A DNA stretch of 64,000 nucleotides from DASQZK01 sp963771005 (GTDB lineage: Bacteria; Bacteroidota; Bacteroidia; Bacteroidales; GCA-2748055), in assembly GCA_963771005.1 (NCBI GenBank), contig CAVYRO010000003.1, forward strand, positions 310,001 through 374,000. The letters run 5' to 3'. Positions within the stretch are counted from its first letter, which is position 1. Each line of letters begins with the position of its first letter. A model generated the notes under the pieces. It was not told where the DNA came from, searched no databases, and worked only from the letters and a program-made list of their open reading frames with translations. Positions 16,207 through 25,234 of this stretch are shown piece after piece. The translations under genes were made by a program, and so were the position numbers.

Positions 16207-17949
16207 TCACCTTTTACATTCCTCGATCCACCCCGCCACCTCCTCCAAGCTTACCGTTGGTATCTCCAGCTTATTTTTTTTCCGGAAACCCATCATTTCC
16301 TGGTGAAGTTTTCCGGCTTTTTCCACTTCCCTTAGTTTTGCGACAGTTGTATATCCCAGTTTCTGAAGGATCTCCACCCATTGCGCAGGAATGCCGAGTT
16401 CAGTGAACATGCCCGGGTCATCCATCAGGATCAGTTGTTTCTTCTCCGGTTTCATCTGGGGGAAGAAGATCACATCCTGGATGGAGGTACTGTTCGTCAT
16501 GATCATAGCCAGGCGGTCAATACCTATCCCGAGTCCGGCGGTTGGGGGCATCCCGTATTCCAGGGCACGCAGGAAATCTTCATCGAGGACCATAGCTTCC
16601 TCATCGCCCCGTTTTCCGAGTTGGATCTGCATTTCAAACCGTTCCCGCTGATCGATGGGATCGTTCAGTTCGGAAAAGGCATTGCAGAGTTCCTTGCCGT
16701 TGCAGATGGCCTCGAAACGTTCAACAAGACCCTTCGAGGTGCGGTGTTTCTTCGCCAGCGGTGACATTTCGACAGGATAATCGGTGATGAATACGGGCTG
16801 GATCAGTTTGGGCTCGCATTTTTCACCGAAAATCTCATCGATGATCTTACCCTTGCCCATGGTTTCATCGACGGGCACGCTCAGCGTGCGGGCGGTCAGC
16901 CGGAGTTCATCTTCCCCCATCCCGGAAATATCGATGCCGGTGTACTCTTTGATGGCTTCGAACATGGTAAACCTTTTCCAGGGCCTTTTAAAATCGATGC
17001 GGTTTTCACCCACCTGCACGGCGGTAGTGCCGTGGAGTGCCATGGCCACCCGTTCCACCATTTCTTCAACAAGTTCCATCATCCAAACGTAATCATGGTA
17101 GGCTACGTAAAGTTCCATCTGGGTGAATTCGGGGTTGTGAAACCGGTCCATCCCCTCATTCCGGAAGTCCTTCGAAAACTCGTATACCCCTTCAAATCCT
17201 CCTACTATGAGCCTTTTCAGGTAAAGTTCATTGGCGATCCGGAGATACAGGGTCTGGTCCAGGGTATTGTGATGGGTCTTGAAAGGGCGGGCTGCCGCCC
17301 CCCCGTATAAAGGTTGAAGAACAGGGGTCTCGACCTCGATATAATTCTTTTCGTTCAGGTAATTCCGCATGGTATTCACCAACAGGGTTCTTTTGATAAA
17401 GGTTTTCCTCACGGAAGGATTCACGATAAGGTCGACATAACGCTGGCGGTACCGCTGCTCGGGATCGGTGAAGGCATCGAAGGTATGACCTTCTTTTTCC
17501 TTTACCACGGGAAGCGGCCGGAGGGACTTACTGAGGATCCTGAATTCCTTCACGTTAATAGTGATCTCCCCCATCTGCGTACGGAAAACGCTCCCGTGAA
17601 TACCGATGATATCGCCGATATCAAGAAGTTTTTTGAACACGGTATTATACAGGGTCTTATCCTCCCCGGGACAAATAGTATCCCGCTGGAGATATATCTG
17701 TATCCTCCCCGAAGCATCCTGCAGTTCGGAGAAAGAGGCATTTCCCATTATGCGCCTGCTCATGATCCTCCCGGCGAGGTAAATGTCTTCAAAAAGTTTC
17801 CGGTCATCATGGAATTCCTTTTTTATTTCCGAAGCCGAGACATTCACCGGGTATCCTTCGGCCGGATAGGGGTCAATGCCCAGATCCCGGATCTCCTCCA
17901 GTGATTTTCTCCTGATCTGTTCCTGTTCGCTTAGGTTCTGTAGGCTCAT
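16207..17949 (-). CDS. lysS: Lysine--tRNA ligase, class II, with C-terminal extension
   Basis: Charges tRNA-Lys with lysine. I chose the ATG at 17949 (MSLQNLSEQEQIRRK) as the normal Bacteroidota start. N-terminal OB-fold anticodon domain about residues 55-150 (YLAGRIMSRRIMGNASF), then class II motifs: motif 2 FRNEGMDRFHNPEFTQME and motif 3 GLGIGIDRLAMIMT. After the family's usual end (about residue 500) there are some 80 extra residues with a helical-hairpin look (GIPAQWVEILQKLGY, then TVAKLREVEKAGKLHQ), a feature I associate with Bacteroidales LysRS. The promoter -7 candidate is at 17968-17975. Confidence 0.96.
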   Translation of the reverse strand: MSLQNLSEQEQIRRKSLEEIRDLGIDPYPAEGYPVNVSASEIKKEFHDDRKLFEDIYLAGRIMSRRIMGNASFSELQDASGRIQIYLQRDTICPGEDKTLYNTVFKKLLDIGDIIGIHGSVFRTQMGEITINVKEFRILSKSLRPLPVVKEKEGHTFDAFTDPEQRYRQRYVDLIVNPSVRKTFIKRTLLVNTMRNYLNEKNYIEVETPVLQPLYGGAAARPFKTHHNTLDQTLYLRIANELYLKRLIVGGFEGVYEFSKDFRNEGMDRFHNPEFTQMELYVAYHDYVWMMELVEEMVERVAMALHGTTAVQVGENRIDFKRPWKRFTMFEAIKEYTGIDISGMGEDELRLTARTLSVPVDETMGKGKIIDEIFGEKCEPKLIQPVFITDYPVEMSPLAKKHRTSKGLVERFEAICNGKELCNAFSELNDPIDQRERFEMQIQLGKRGDEEAMVLDEDFLRALEYGMPPTAGLGIGIDRLAMIMTNSTSIQDVIFFPQMKPEKKQLILMDDPGMFTELGIPAQWVEILQKLGYTTVAKLREVEKAGKLHQEMMGFRKKNKLEIPTVSLEEVAGWIEECKR

Positions 17950-17967
17950 GTTAGATGAAAATTTTTG

Positions 17968-17975
17968 CAAAGATA
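17968..17975 (-). promoter_or_regulatory. Putative -7 element for lysS
   Basis: Reads TATCTTTG on the minus strand, matching TAnnTTTG, 18 bases before the chosen lysS start. No -33 TTG was found at standard spacing. Confidence 0.4.
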
Positions 17976-18402
17976 GCAAATTATGTTTCAGGGTTGTTTC
18001 AAACCATTAGGGAAGATGAACATGGAACGCAGATGAAGCGGGTCGGACGGATCAACGCCGGTTTCTGATCGTTTCAGATTTGATGTTTCAGGTTAGAAAT
18101 TTTTGATCCAGGACCTTCCTGCCATCGCCTTTCGTCTTCAAATCCTGAAACCTGAAACCTGCTAATAGAACGACCGCGTGACGAACCTCAGACACTCTCA
18201 AACCATCCTGAAACCCGGATCCTGAAATCAGGTTAATTTTTTTTTTGAAAAAAGTCTCCGGCCATACGCTGATTTTTTCGCAAAATCCATATTAAGGGGT
18301 AAAAGGGGAATAATCTGTAGCGTAAAAACCTGTTTTAAAGGAATTAGTATAAAGGTTCGGCGGATTGATCCTGTTTAACAATAATAATTGAAGGGATATT
18401 TA

Positions 18403-18410
18403 TACTTTTG
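18403..18410 (+). promoter_or_regulatory. Putative -7 element for recJ
   Basis: TACTTTTG matches the TAnnTTTG consensus, about 41 bases before the recJ ATG. The nearest upstream TTG is too close (12 bases) for a standard -33 box. Confidence 0.4.
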
Positions 18411-18451
18411 TCTATTCGTAAAATCCTTCCAACGAAAAAACCGGGAAAGTG

Positions 18452-20167
18452 ATGTACAAGAACTGGGTTATCAGGGAGCAGGGCAGTGATGCGGTGGTAC
18501 AACATCTTCAGGAGGTCCTTAAGATTGATCGCCCGGTTGCGAACCTTCTCGTTCAGCGGGGCGTCACCACGTTTGACGAAGCAAAGGCTTTTTTCAGGCC
18601 GGATCTTGCTGACCTTCATGATCCTTTCCTGATGAAGGACATGGACAGGGCTGTCGATAGGATCAGCAAAGCCATTGAAAATGAAGAACACCTGCTGGTG
18701 TACGGTGATTATGATGTGGATGGCACAACGGCCGTTGCCCTGGTTTACAGCTATTTCAAAGATTACTTCAGGAACATCGGTTACTATATCCCGGACAGGT
18801 ATAAGGAGGGGTATGGCATCTCCTATAATGGCATCGATTACGCCTTCGAGAATGGATACAAGCTGGTCATCGCACTGGATTGCGGTATCAAAGCCATTGA
18901 AAAGGTGAAATATGCCAGGTCCCGGGGTATCGATCTCGTCATTTGTGATCATCACACTCCCGGCTTCGATATTCCTGAGGCTGCGGCGGTACTTGATGCC
19001 AAACGACCCGACTGTCCTTATCCTTTTAAAGAACTAAGCGGCTGCGGGGTAGGGTTTAAGCTGGTGCAGGCTTTTCAGTCTGTGCAGGGAAAACCTTTCG
19101 ATGAACTGCTGAGATACCTCGATCTCGTTGCAGTCAGTATTGCATCCGATATCGTGCCTATTATCGGAGAGAACCGTGTGCTTACGTTCTATGGTCTTGA
19201 CCGGATCAACCATTGTCCGTCCACCGGGCTGAAAGCTATTATTAAGATCGCCAATATAGGGTTGAAAGAGATCACTGTCGAAGATATCGTTTTCAGGATA
19301 GGCCCGAGGATCAATGCAGCAGGCAGGATGGAATCAGGGAAGACGAGCGTGGACCTCCTGATCTCCGGTGATCTCACCCAGGCTATATCCATGAGTGAAA
19401 CTATTAACGTCTTTAATACCGACAGGCGTTTCATCGATACCAATATTACCCAGGAAGCCCTCTCCATGATCGGGTCTGATCCCGGCATGAAAAATATGAA
19501 ATCGACGGTTCTCTTCAATCCGGAATGGCATAAAGGAGTGATCGGAATCGTTGCCTCACGACTCCTCGAATATTATTACAGGCCAACGATCATCCTCACC
19601 AAATCGAACGGCTTTGCCACGGGATCGGCCCGTTCGGTCATCGGTTTTGATCTGTACCAGGCAATCGAAGAATGCAGCGACCTGTTGGAGAATTTCGGCG
19701 GCCACAAATACGCTGCCGGTCTTACCATGGACCTGAACAATGTCATTAAGTTCAGGAAACGCTTCGAAGAGGTCGTTACTGACAATATTCTGCCCGACCA
19801 GCTTATCCCCGTGGTCGAGATCGACACAGAGATCCAGCTTTCCGAGATCACACCGAAGTTCTATCGGGTCCTGAAACAGTTCAGCCCGCACGGACCCGAA
19901 AATCTCGCTCCCGTTTTTCTCACTGAAAATGTTTCCGATAATGGGGAAGGTAAGCTGGTGGGGATGAACGGGGAACACATTAAACTAGCCCTGGTGCAGG
20001 AAGAGGATCCTTTCAAAGTCTTCCCGGCCATCGCTTTCCAGCAGGGTGACAAATATCCCTTTATCGCCGGGGGGCACGGTTTCGATATATGTTATTCGAT
20101 CGAGGAGAACGTCTTTCGGGGTGAGACAAACCTGCAGCTGAATGTGAAAGATGTAAAGGTCGATTAG
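18452..20167 (+). CDS. recJ: Single-stranded-DNA-specific exonuclease RecJ
   Basis: A 571-residue 5'-3' single-strand exonuclease used in recombination and mismatch repair. The DHH domain has YGDYDVDGTTAVAL (near residue 85), the DHH motif itself in VICDHHTPG (near 165) and SGCGVGFKL; the DHHA1 domain shows ENFGGHKYAAGLTM; an OB-like C-terminal domain follows. ATG at 18452 is preferred to the GTG one codon earlier. The gene is divergent from lysS and convergent with the barrel gene that follows. Confidence 0.95.
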   Translation: MYKNWVIREQGSDAVVQHLQEVLKIDRPVANLLVQRGVTTFDEAKAFFRPDLADLHDPFLMKDMDRAVDRISKAIENEEHLLVYGDYDVDGTTAVALVYSYFKDYFRNIGYYIPDRYKEGYGISYNGIDYAFENGYKLVIALDCGIKAIEKVKYARSRGIDLVICDHHTPGFDIPEAAAVLDAKRPDCPYPFKELSGCGVGFKLVQAFQSVQGKPFDELLRYLDLVAVSIASDIVPIIGENRVLTFYGLDRINHCPSTGLKAIIKIANIGLKEITVEDIVFRIGPRINAAGRMESGKTSVDLLISGDLTQAISMSETINVFNTDRRFIDTNITQEALSMIGSDPGMKNMKSTVLFNPEWHKGVIGIVASRLLEYYYRPTIILTKSNGFATGSARSVIGFDLYQAIEECSDLLENFGGHKYAAGLTMDLNNVIKFRKRFEEVVTDNILPDQLIPVVEIDTEIQLSEITPKFYRVLKQFSPHGPENLAPVFLTENVSDNGEGKLVGMNGEHIKLALVQEEDPFKVFPAIAFQQGDKYPFIAGGHGFDICYSIEENVFRGETNLQLNVKDVKVD

Positions 20168-20179
20168 ATTCCCTTTCTT

Positions 20180-22231
20180 TTAAAGCCTCGCCACCACCTG
20201 CACTCCCAGGTCCCTGTAAACCGCCCCTTCTCTCTGATCCGCTCCCGAGCCCGACTGGTAAGGGGATGTGTACTGCGTAACGGCATATTTGAACCAGAGA
20301 TCATATCTCTTCCGGATCCGGATCCGGCCGGTCAGGTAGGATCGTATTCCCTTCCCATAAAAGGCCGGGGTGGAAAAGCTGTACAGGATATCGTTCTCAT
20401 AGGCATAGATCCTTGTAGACCAGTCCGGTGAATCGAAGAAGGCATAACGGGCATTCAGGGTGAGCCGGTTTTCAAATAAATGGAACCCGAGATCCTGGCA
20501 AAGGAAGATCCCGTGATAATGTACGGGATCACCGGGCGACACGGAGTGCCTGTAATCGATCTTCGTTCTCAGGCGTACATTTTCATTCCATTCATAATCA
20601 GCTTCTGCCAGGTAGCGAAAATCCCCTTGCAGACCTGTGGATCCTATCCCTGGAAAGTTCCGGACGGCACCTGTATGCCGGGATTCATATTTGAGAAGGG
20701 TGATAATCTTGAAATCCATTGAAGTTTTTATCTCAGCTTTTAGGAAAAAATCACGGCCCCTTTCCGGGGCGATGCCGTAATATTTCAGCCAGGGAAAACG
20801 ATACCCGTCGATATAAGCGCTCAGTTTCAGGAAGGAAAACGGATAAGTCTCAATTCCCGCATAAAGCCCCTCTTCGTTACGCACATCCGACTCCGCAAAC
20901 GCTGAGGCGTTAAGGCAAAAATATCCGGGGCTGTAATACCTGTAGTTCATACACAGGGTAAGCAGGGGATGTAGCCACACTATCATATTTGTGAGAAGGG
21001 CCGGCTTAAAATAATTTCCTGTGGCCACTTCGCAGGTAAGCAGCCCCAGCTTCCTGCGGTAATTGAAATCGACGGAATGGTAATAAAACCGGCTTTCATC
21101 CCGTACCTGTGAAAAGCGGTCGGTCAGTATCCTGTATCTCATCGGTTTGTCAAATGACTGAAGAAGGAAATTGTAATTCACCGAAAATCTGTCAGACTGA
21201 TATCCGATGCCAGTCCCCAGTTGCTTCTGTACCAGGTTATTCTTCGAGTTTTCTTCCGCATCGTTCCTGCTTAGTCCTGTTATGTTCAGCGAGGTGAAAA
21301 TTTCCTCCCCATCCCCTGAGGTTTCCGTATTTGCCGAAGTTTTTACCGATGAAACCATCATCCGGAACCTCAATTTACCCGGGGAACATGCCATTGCCAA
21401 ACCGCGGTTAAAGCCGTTTTCCGCTGCCGAAGCATAGCGGCTGATCCCTGCATTCTTTTGCTTCAGGATGACTTCAGCGGACTTACCCCTTCTTCCCGAA
21501 CCATTGACCAGTCCCGAACCGGTCTCATACCTGAAATCACCGAGAACCATGCGGCTGAGGGGACCTGCATCCCTGATCTCAAGAAAAGCCGAGGAAAAAT
21601 CAAAACCTTTACGGGACTTATCCCATGAAAATTTTTCCCCGGGATCATTCTCAAGGGTGAAGCCTGTCCGGAAATGGATACCTGCACGAAGTTCATATTT
21701 CATCAGTACGGAGAAAGGGGGGCCCCCGAACTTGAGAGATGAGTCACATTCTTCCCGGAATCCCTCTTTCAGGGGCCGGCTTGTTTTCATTCTTAGGAGA
21801 ATATTCTGATGGGGCCGGATCTTTTTCTTTGAAAAAACCGGGCCAGGGGCCGGATTGCCGATCGTGACATAGGGCAGGATATGCCGGATCAGGTCCTCCC
21901 TCAGGCCCGGTATGAGATTCAGTTCGTTCAGGCTGAGAAGTGTGCCATATGACTTCCTGTAATCGAGGATACAGAATATCTGGAAATCATTGAGATAATA
22001 CAGACGGGCCAGATCTTCTTCCGTGGCTGTATTCAGATCCACCGGGTTTGAAGCCAGGTAAGCCAGGTCTTCACATATACGGGCAGCATAACTCTCGTCT
22101 TCCGTGCCGGAAATGATCTCTTCGAGGGACGTCTCCGGCACCGGAGGCTCTCCGCCATTTTCGGATTGGGCATCTACCCCGGCAAAAAATTTTCCGAAGA
22201 TCATGAAGGCTAAAAAAATTTTCAGGCGCAT
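20180..22231 (-). CDS. Helix-hairpin-helix plus outer-membrane barrel-like protein
   Basis: A 683-residue exported protein. After the signal peptide there are HhH (ComEA-like) units at about residues 60-125: PVDLNTATEEDLARLYYLND, then LLSLNELNLIPGLREDLIRHILPY. The remaining ~550 residues are long alternating strands with many aromatic and arginine residues (FYYHSVDFNYRRKLG, LTLNARYAFFDSPDW) ending in a probable barrel closing strand (GVQVVARL). This architecture, a DNA-binding-type HhH fused to a barrel, is typical of Bacteroidota proteins of unknown role. DNA uptake is an obvious guess but unproven. It converges with recJ and may share a transcript with the PorQ-like gene upstream (72-base gap). 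Confidence 0.75.
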   Translation of the reverse strand: MRLKIFLAFMIFGKFFAGVDAQSENGGEPPVPETSLEEIISGTEDESYAARICEDLAYLASNPVDLNTATEEDLARLYYLNDFQIFCILDYRKSYGTLLSLNELNLIPGLREDLIRHILPYVTIGNPAPGPVFSKKKIRPHQNILLRMKTSRPLKEGFREECDSSLKFGGPPFSVLMKYELRAGIHFRTGFTLENDPGEKFSWDKSRKGFDFSSAFLEIRDAGPLSRMVLGDFRYETGSGLVNGSGRRGKSAEVILKQKNAGISRYASAAENGFNRGLAMACSPGKLRFRMMVSSVKTSANTETSGDGEEIFTSLNITGLSRNDAEENSKNNLVQKQLGTGIGYQSDRFSVNYNFLLQSFDKPMRYRILTDRFSQVRDESRFYYHSVDFNYRRKLGLLTCEVATGNYFKPALLTNMIVWLHPLLTLCMNYRYYSPGYFCLNASAFAESDVRNEEGLYAGIETYPFSFLKLSAYIDGYRFPWLKYYGIAPERGRDFFLKAEIKTSMDFKIITLLKYESRHTGAVRNFPGIGSTGLQGDFRYLAEADYEWNENVRLRTKIDYRHSVSPGDPVHYHGIFLCQDLGFHLFENRLTLNARYAFFDSPDWSTRIYAYENDILYSFSTPAFYGKGIRSYLTGRIRIRKRYDLWFKYAVTQYTSPYQSGSGADQREGAVYRDLGVQVVARL

Positions 22232-22303
22232 CCCGGGCTGAAGTTCATTTTAACCTTAATAGGAATAGGGGGTCAAAAATCAGCGTGGGTAATGATTTTT
22301 TTT

Positions 22304-23161
22304 TCAGTCAAAGCGTATCTGGATCGAAAAATGAGGGGTGAAACCCAGGATCTCCGAATGTGTGAAGGCCACGTCCACGCTTATCTTTTTGATCATATAA
22401 CCCAGTCCGAAAGTACTCCGGAAGGGGGCGGTGGAAAGTCCCGTACGGATGAAAAGATTCTCATAGATTTCATATTCCAGGCCGCCTTTCAGGGAAAGCT
22501 CCATGTCGAGGATCTTTTGGGTCTCAAAGGCCATGAAGAACCGGTCGAAAGGTCTGTATCCGGCACCTAGGCTGAATGCCGTCTCAATGGTGTCCATGTC
22601 ATACGGGGAAATTTTGGAACGCGTGGGATTGAAAACATGTGCCCCTATCTCAATGTTATCTGCCGGCTTGTACTGGATCCCGCCTTCGACGCTTAGCGAA
22701 TTGCGGTTCCCGAATTCATCCTGTAAATAGATATGATGAAGGTTGAGCTGGATGCCCGCAGCAAAACTGCTACCGAACTGCCTGCCGAATCCGAGCCCGA
22801 TCTTGCTCTCATTTTCAACCGCATATCCGAAATAACTGTAGGTTAATCCAAAGGTCCCCGGCTTGGTTGGGACGGTGAGAGCCAGGGCATGAAGGGCAAA
22901 TTCTTTTAAAACGAACTTGTTTTCATGATGGAAACCAATGGCAAAATGAGGATAGAAACCGAGGCCCGCCTGGTTATGCTGTACCGACCATACATCCGAT
23001 TCCATTACGTAAGCATTGGCCATGGCGGCCGCACGAGATCCAAGGGGATAATTCATGAACTTCTTCTGGGCCGAAAGCAGCGTACTGAAAAAGAGGAAAA
23101 CCACCGGCAGAAGAAGAGATCTTCCGGCCCGGATATGAGCGTATCCCGGTGGTTTTTGCAA
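22304..23161 (-). CDS. PorQ-like / PorV-family outer membrane barrel protein
   Basis: A 285-residue exported protein. The N-terminus carries a signal segment (LLLPVVFLFFSTLLSAQ), then PLGSRAAAMANAYVMESDVWSVQHNQAGLGF, the classic opening of PorV/PorQ (FadL-like) barrels. Strand-rich throughout, closing with TPHFSIQIRFD. PorQ and PorV take part in the T9SS attachment complex; size and start fit PorQ better than PorV, which is longer. It follows purE by one base on the same strand and precedes the HhH barrel gene. Which paralogue it is needs a tree. Confidence 0.75.
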   Translation of the reverse strand: MQKPPGYAHIRAGRSLLLPVVFLFFSTLLSAQKKFMNYPLGSRAAAMANAYVMESDVWSVQHNQAGLGFYPHFAIGFHHENKFVLKEFALHALALTVPTKPGTFGLTYSYFGYAVENESKIGLGFGRQFGSSFAAGIQLNLHHIYLQDEFGNRNSLSVEGGIQYKPADNIEIGAHVFNPTRSKISPYDMDTIETAFSLGAGYRPFDRFFMAFETQKILDMELSLKGGLEYEIYENLFIRTGLSTAPFRSTFGLGYMIKKISVDVAFTHSEILGFTPHFSIQIRFD

Positions 23162-23162
23162 A

Positions 23163-23675
23163 TCAGTTGGTTTTAAAATTGAATTTAATGGCTTTCAGTT
23201 CTTCGTTGGCTTTTATGATCTTGGATTTCAGATTTTCCTTGAAAGCCATCACTTTTTTCATAAGGACAGGATCCCCTGTCGCCAGGATCTGTACAGCCAG
23301 GATTCCCGCATTCATGGCTCCGTCGAGGCCGACAGTTGCCACGGGGATCCCCGGAGGCATCTGTACGATGGAGAGCAGGCTGTCCCAGCCGTCGAGAGAG
23401 ATCGATGCCTTCACCGGAACGCCAATCACTGGCACTGGGGTAAGGGCGGCGATTACCCCCGGAAGGTGGGCTGCCCCACCGGCCCCGGCGATGACAACCC
23501 GGATGCCCCGCTCGTATGCATTCCTGCCAAAATCAGCCGCCTGCTCGGGTGTGCGATGAGCCGACAGGGCATTGATCTCGAAAGGGATCTCAAATTCGTC
23601 CAGGATCTTTGCAGCTTTTTCCATGACCGGTAGATCGGAAGTGCTGCCCATGATGATGCTGACTTTAGGATTCAT
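23163..23675 (-). CDS. purE: 5-(carboxyamino)imidazole ribonucleotide mutase
   Basis: Catalyses the N5-CAIR to CAIR step of purine synthesis, in the cytoplasm. I chose ATG 23675 (MNPKVSIIMGSTSDLP) since the upstream extension in the same frame is unlike the family. Conserved blocks are GSTSDLPVM, SAHRTPEQ, VIAGAGGAAHLPGV and GIPVATVGLDGAMNAG. Length 170 residues is normal. It is divergent from hpt and 1 base from the PorQ-like gene. Confidence 0.95.
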   Translation of the reverse strand: MNPKVSIIMGSTSDLPVMEKAAKILDEFEIPFEINALSAHRTPEQAADFGRNAYERGIRVVIAGAGGAAHLPGVIAALTPVPVIGVPVKASISLDGWDSLLSIVQMPPGIPVATVGLDGAMNAGILAVQILATGDPVLMKKVMAFKENLKSKIIKANEELKAIKFNFKTN

Positions 23676-23837
23676 AATTTTTTGTTCTTTGTATATTAAT
23701 GTGATTTTTCCGTAAAAATCAGCTACTATATTACGAAAATTTTCACGGAAGACGGAAAAACTTTCCCCGGAGGATAACATCCGTATTTGCCAGATGGTTG
23801 AATATGTATTAAATTCGCGGATACAACCGGTGAATGA

Positions 23838-24374
23838 ATGAAAAGAATAACAGTCCTCGACAAAGAGTTCGAGATCTCCATCCCCTCGGAGAAAATCCAG
23901 AAAAGAATTTCAGAACTTGCCCGGGAACTTTCGGACGATATTGGAGATAAGAATCCCATTTTCATCGGGATACTCAACGGTTCCTTCATGTTTGCCTCCG
24001 ACCTGTTCAAACATATCGATTTCGATGCCCAGATCACCTTTCTTAAACTGGCATCATACCAGGGAATCTCGTCCACGGGCAGCGTCAAACAACTGATCGG
24101 GCTGAACCAGGATATCAGGGACCAGCATGTGGTGATCCTCGAAGATATTGTGGATACCGGCATAACCCTTGAGAACATCATGCGGCAGCTCGATGGTTAT
24201 CGCCCGGCTTCCATAAAGATCATGACCCTTCTTTTCAAACCCGGATCCTTCAAGAAAGAGATAAAACTGGATTATATCGGATTCAGCATCCCAAATGAAT
24301 TTATTGTCGGTTACGGGCTTGATTACAACGGATTTGGCAGAAGGTACAGCGATATTTACACTGTGGCAGGATAA
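23838..24374 (+). CDS. hpt: Hypoxanthine phosphoribosyltransferase
   Basis: Salvages hypoxanthine or guanine with PRPP. The PRPP-binding motif is VVILEDIVDTGITL, with GILNGSFMFASDL at the N-terminal flexible-loop side and PNEFIVGYGLDYNG near the end, all standard for bacterial Hpt. 178 residues is the usual size. It is followed by adk after a 214-base gap, then obgE, an arrangement I recall as common in Bacteroidota. Confidence 0.95.
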   Translation: MKRITVLDKEFEISIPSEKIQKRISELARELSDDIGDKNPIFIGILNGSFMFASDLFKHIDFDAQITFLKLASYQGISSTGSVKQLIGLNQDIRDQHVVILEDIVDTGITLENIMRQLDGYRPASIKIMTLLFKPGSFKKEIKLDYIGFSIPNEFIVGYGLDYNGFGRRYSDIYTVAG

Positions 24375-24544
24375 TCTTTTCCCATTCTTCAGATATCAGG
24401 TTCGGGGAAAATTAAATACTGGCCGGACAACCCCGGCGGCTCATTCAAATAGTCCGAACCTATGACGCGCTATGAAGTTTCACATAGTAACAGAAGCCCG
24501 GAGATATTGTCCGGCGATTGCCGGTGCGATACCAACAATGTTTG

Positions 24545-24552
24545 TATATTTG
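24545..24552 (+). promoter_or_regulatory. Putative -7 element for adk
   Basis: TATATTTG matches TAnnTTTG, 36 bases before the adk ATG. The nearest TTG upstream (24518-24520) is 24 bases away, longer than the usual 19-21. Confidence 0.45.
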
Positions 24553-24588
24553 CATCTTCAATTTTGTAGAATCATAAATAACAATAAA

Positions 24589-25161
24589 ATGCTGAATCTT
24601 ATACTTTTTGGCCCTCCGGGATCGGGAAAAGGAACACAATCGGAAAAGATCATCGAAAAGTATGGCCTGGTGCATCTTTCAACAGGTGATATTCTGAGGA
24701 GCGAACTTGCAAACAAGACGGACCTCGGGCTTAAGGCCAAAGAAATAATGGACAGGGGTGAACTGGTATCCGATGAGATCGTTATCGGGATGATCGAAAA
24801 GAAGATCGATGCCAACCGGGATGCCAAGGGATTTATTTTCGATGGGTTTCCGAGGACAGTTAAGCAGGCGCAGGCCCTGGATCATCTCCTGGCTTCCTTG
24901 GGCAAAGAGATCACGCTTATGATAGGCCTCGAAGTGGAGAAGGAAGAACTCATTCAGCGTCTCCTGAAACGCGGCCAGGAAAGCGGCAGGTCTGACGATA
25001 ATCTTCAGACCATAGAAAACCGCATCAATGTTTACAATGAACAAACTGCACCGGTTATGAACCATTATAAGGCAGAAAGCAAGTACCAGGGCATCGACGG
25101 GATGGGCGGCATTGATGAAATTTTCAACAGGATTGCAACTGTTATCCAAAAAGTGATCTGA
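24589..25161 (+). CDS. adk: Adenylate kinase
   Basis: Interconverts ATP plus AMP with two ADP. The start at 24589 gives MLNLILFGPPGSGKGTQ with the Walker A P-loop right at the N-terminus; the frame is open further upstream but that extension is not family-like. Other landmarks are HLSTGDILR, GFIFDGFPRT and the short LID (KRGQESGRSDDN), so this is a short-LID adenylate kinase of 190 residues, as usual in Bacteroidota. Part of an hpt-adk-obgE order. Confidence 0.96.
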   Translation: MLNLILFGPPGSGKGTQSEKIIEKYGLVHLSTGDILRSELANKTDLGLKAKEIMDRGELVSDEIVIGMIEKKIDANRDAKGFIFDGFPRTVKQAQALDHLLASLGKEITLMIGLEVEKEELIQRLLKRGQESGRSDDNLQTIENRINVYNEQTAPVMNHYKAESKYQGIDGMGGIDEIFNRIATVIQKVI

Positions 25162-25234
25162 AACAATAAGAAAGGCATGTATCGAAGATCCGGCTGATCC
25201 GGCCGATCTTGATTTACATTCCCGTTATTTAACC

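Larger units (their letters stand above)
17950..18451. other. Intergenic region between divergent lysS and recJ with small repeats
   Basis: Holds candidate -7 elements for both genes. In between are dispersed-repeat-like pieces: GTTTCAGGTT at 18084-18093 is inverted at 18149-18158, and CCTGAAA recurs in tandem at 18144-18161 and again near 18208-18234. These resemble short repeats between other genes here. No gene seen. Confidence 0.55.

Noticed and set aside
15979..16335. Open frame of FAFPFRLPLSP-type repeats
   Set aside because: It is only the minisatellite translated; no start context, and it runs into lysS on the other strand.
18140..18234. Possible CRISPR-like repeats (CCTGAAACC)
   Set aside because: Units are too short and irregular, with no spacers of equal length.
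24398..24461. 8-base inverted repeat AGGTTCGG/CCGAACCT between hpt and adk
   Set aside because: The 48-base loop has no clear structure and no T-run; likely chance.
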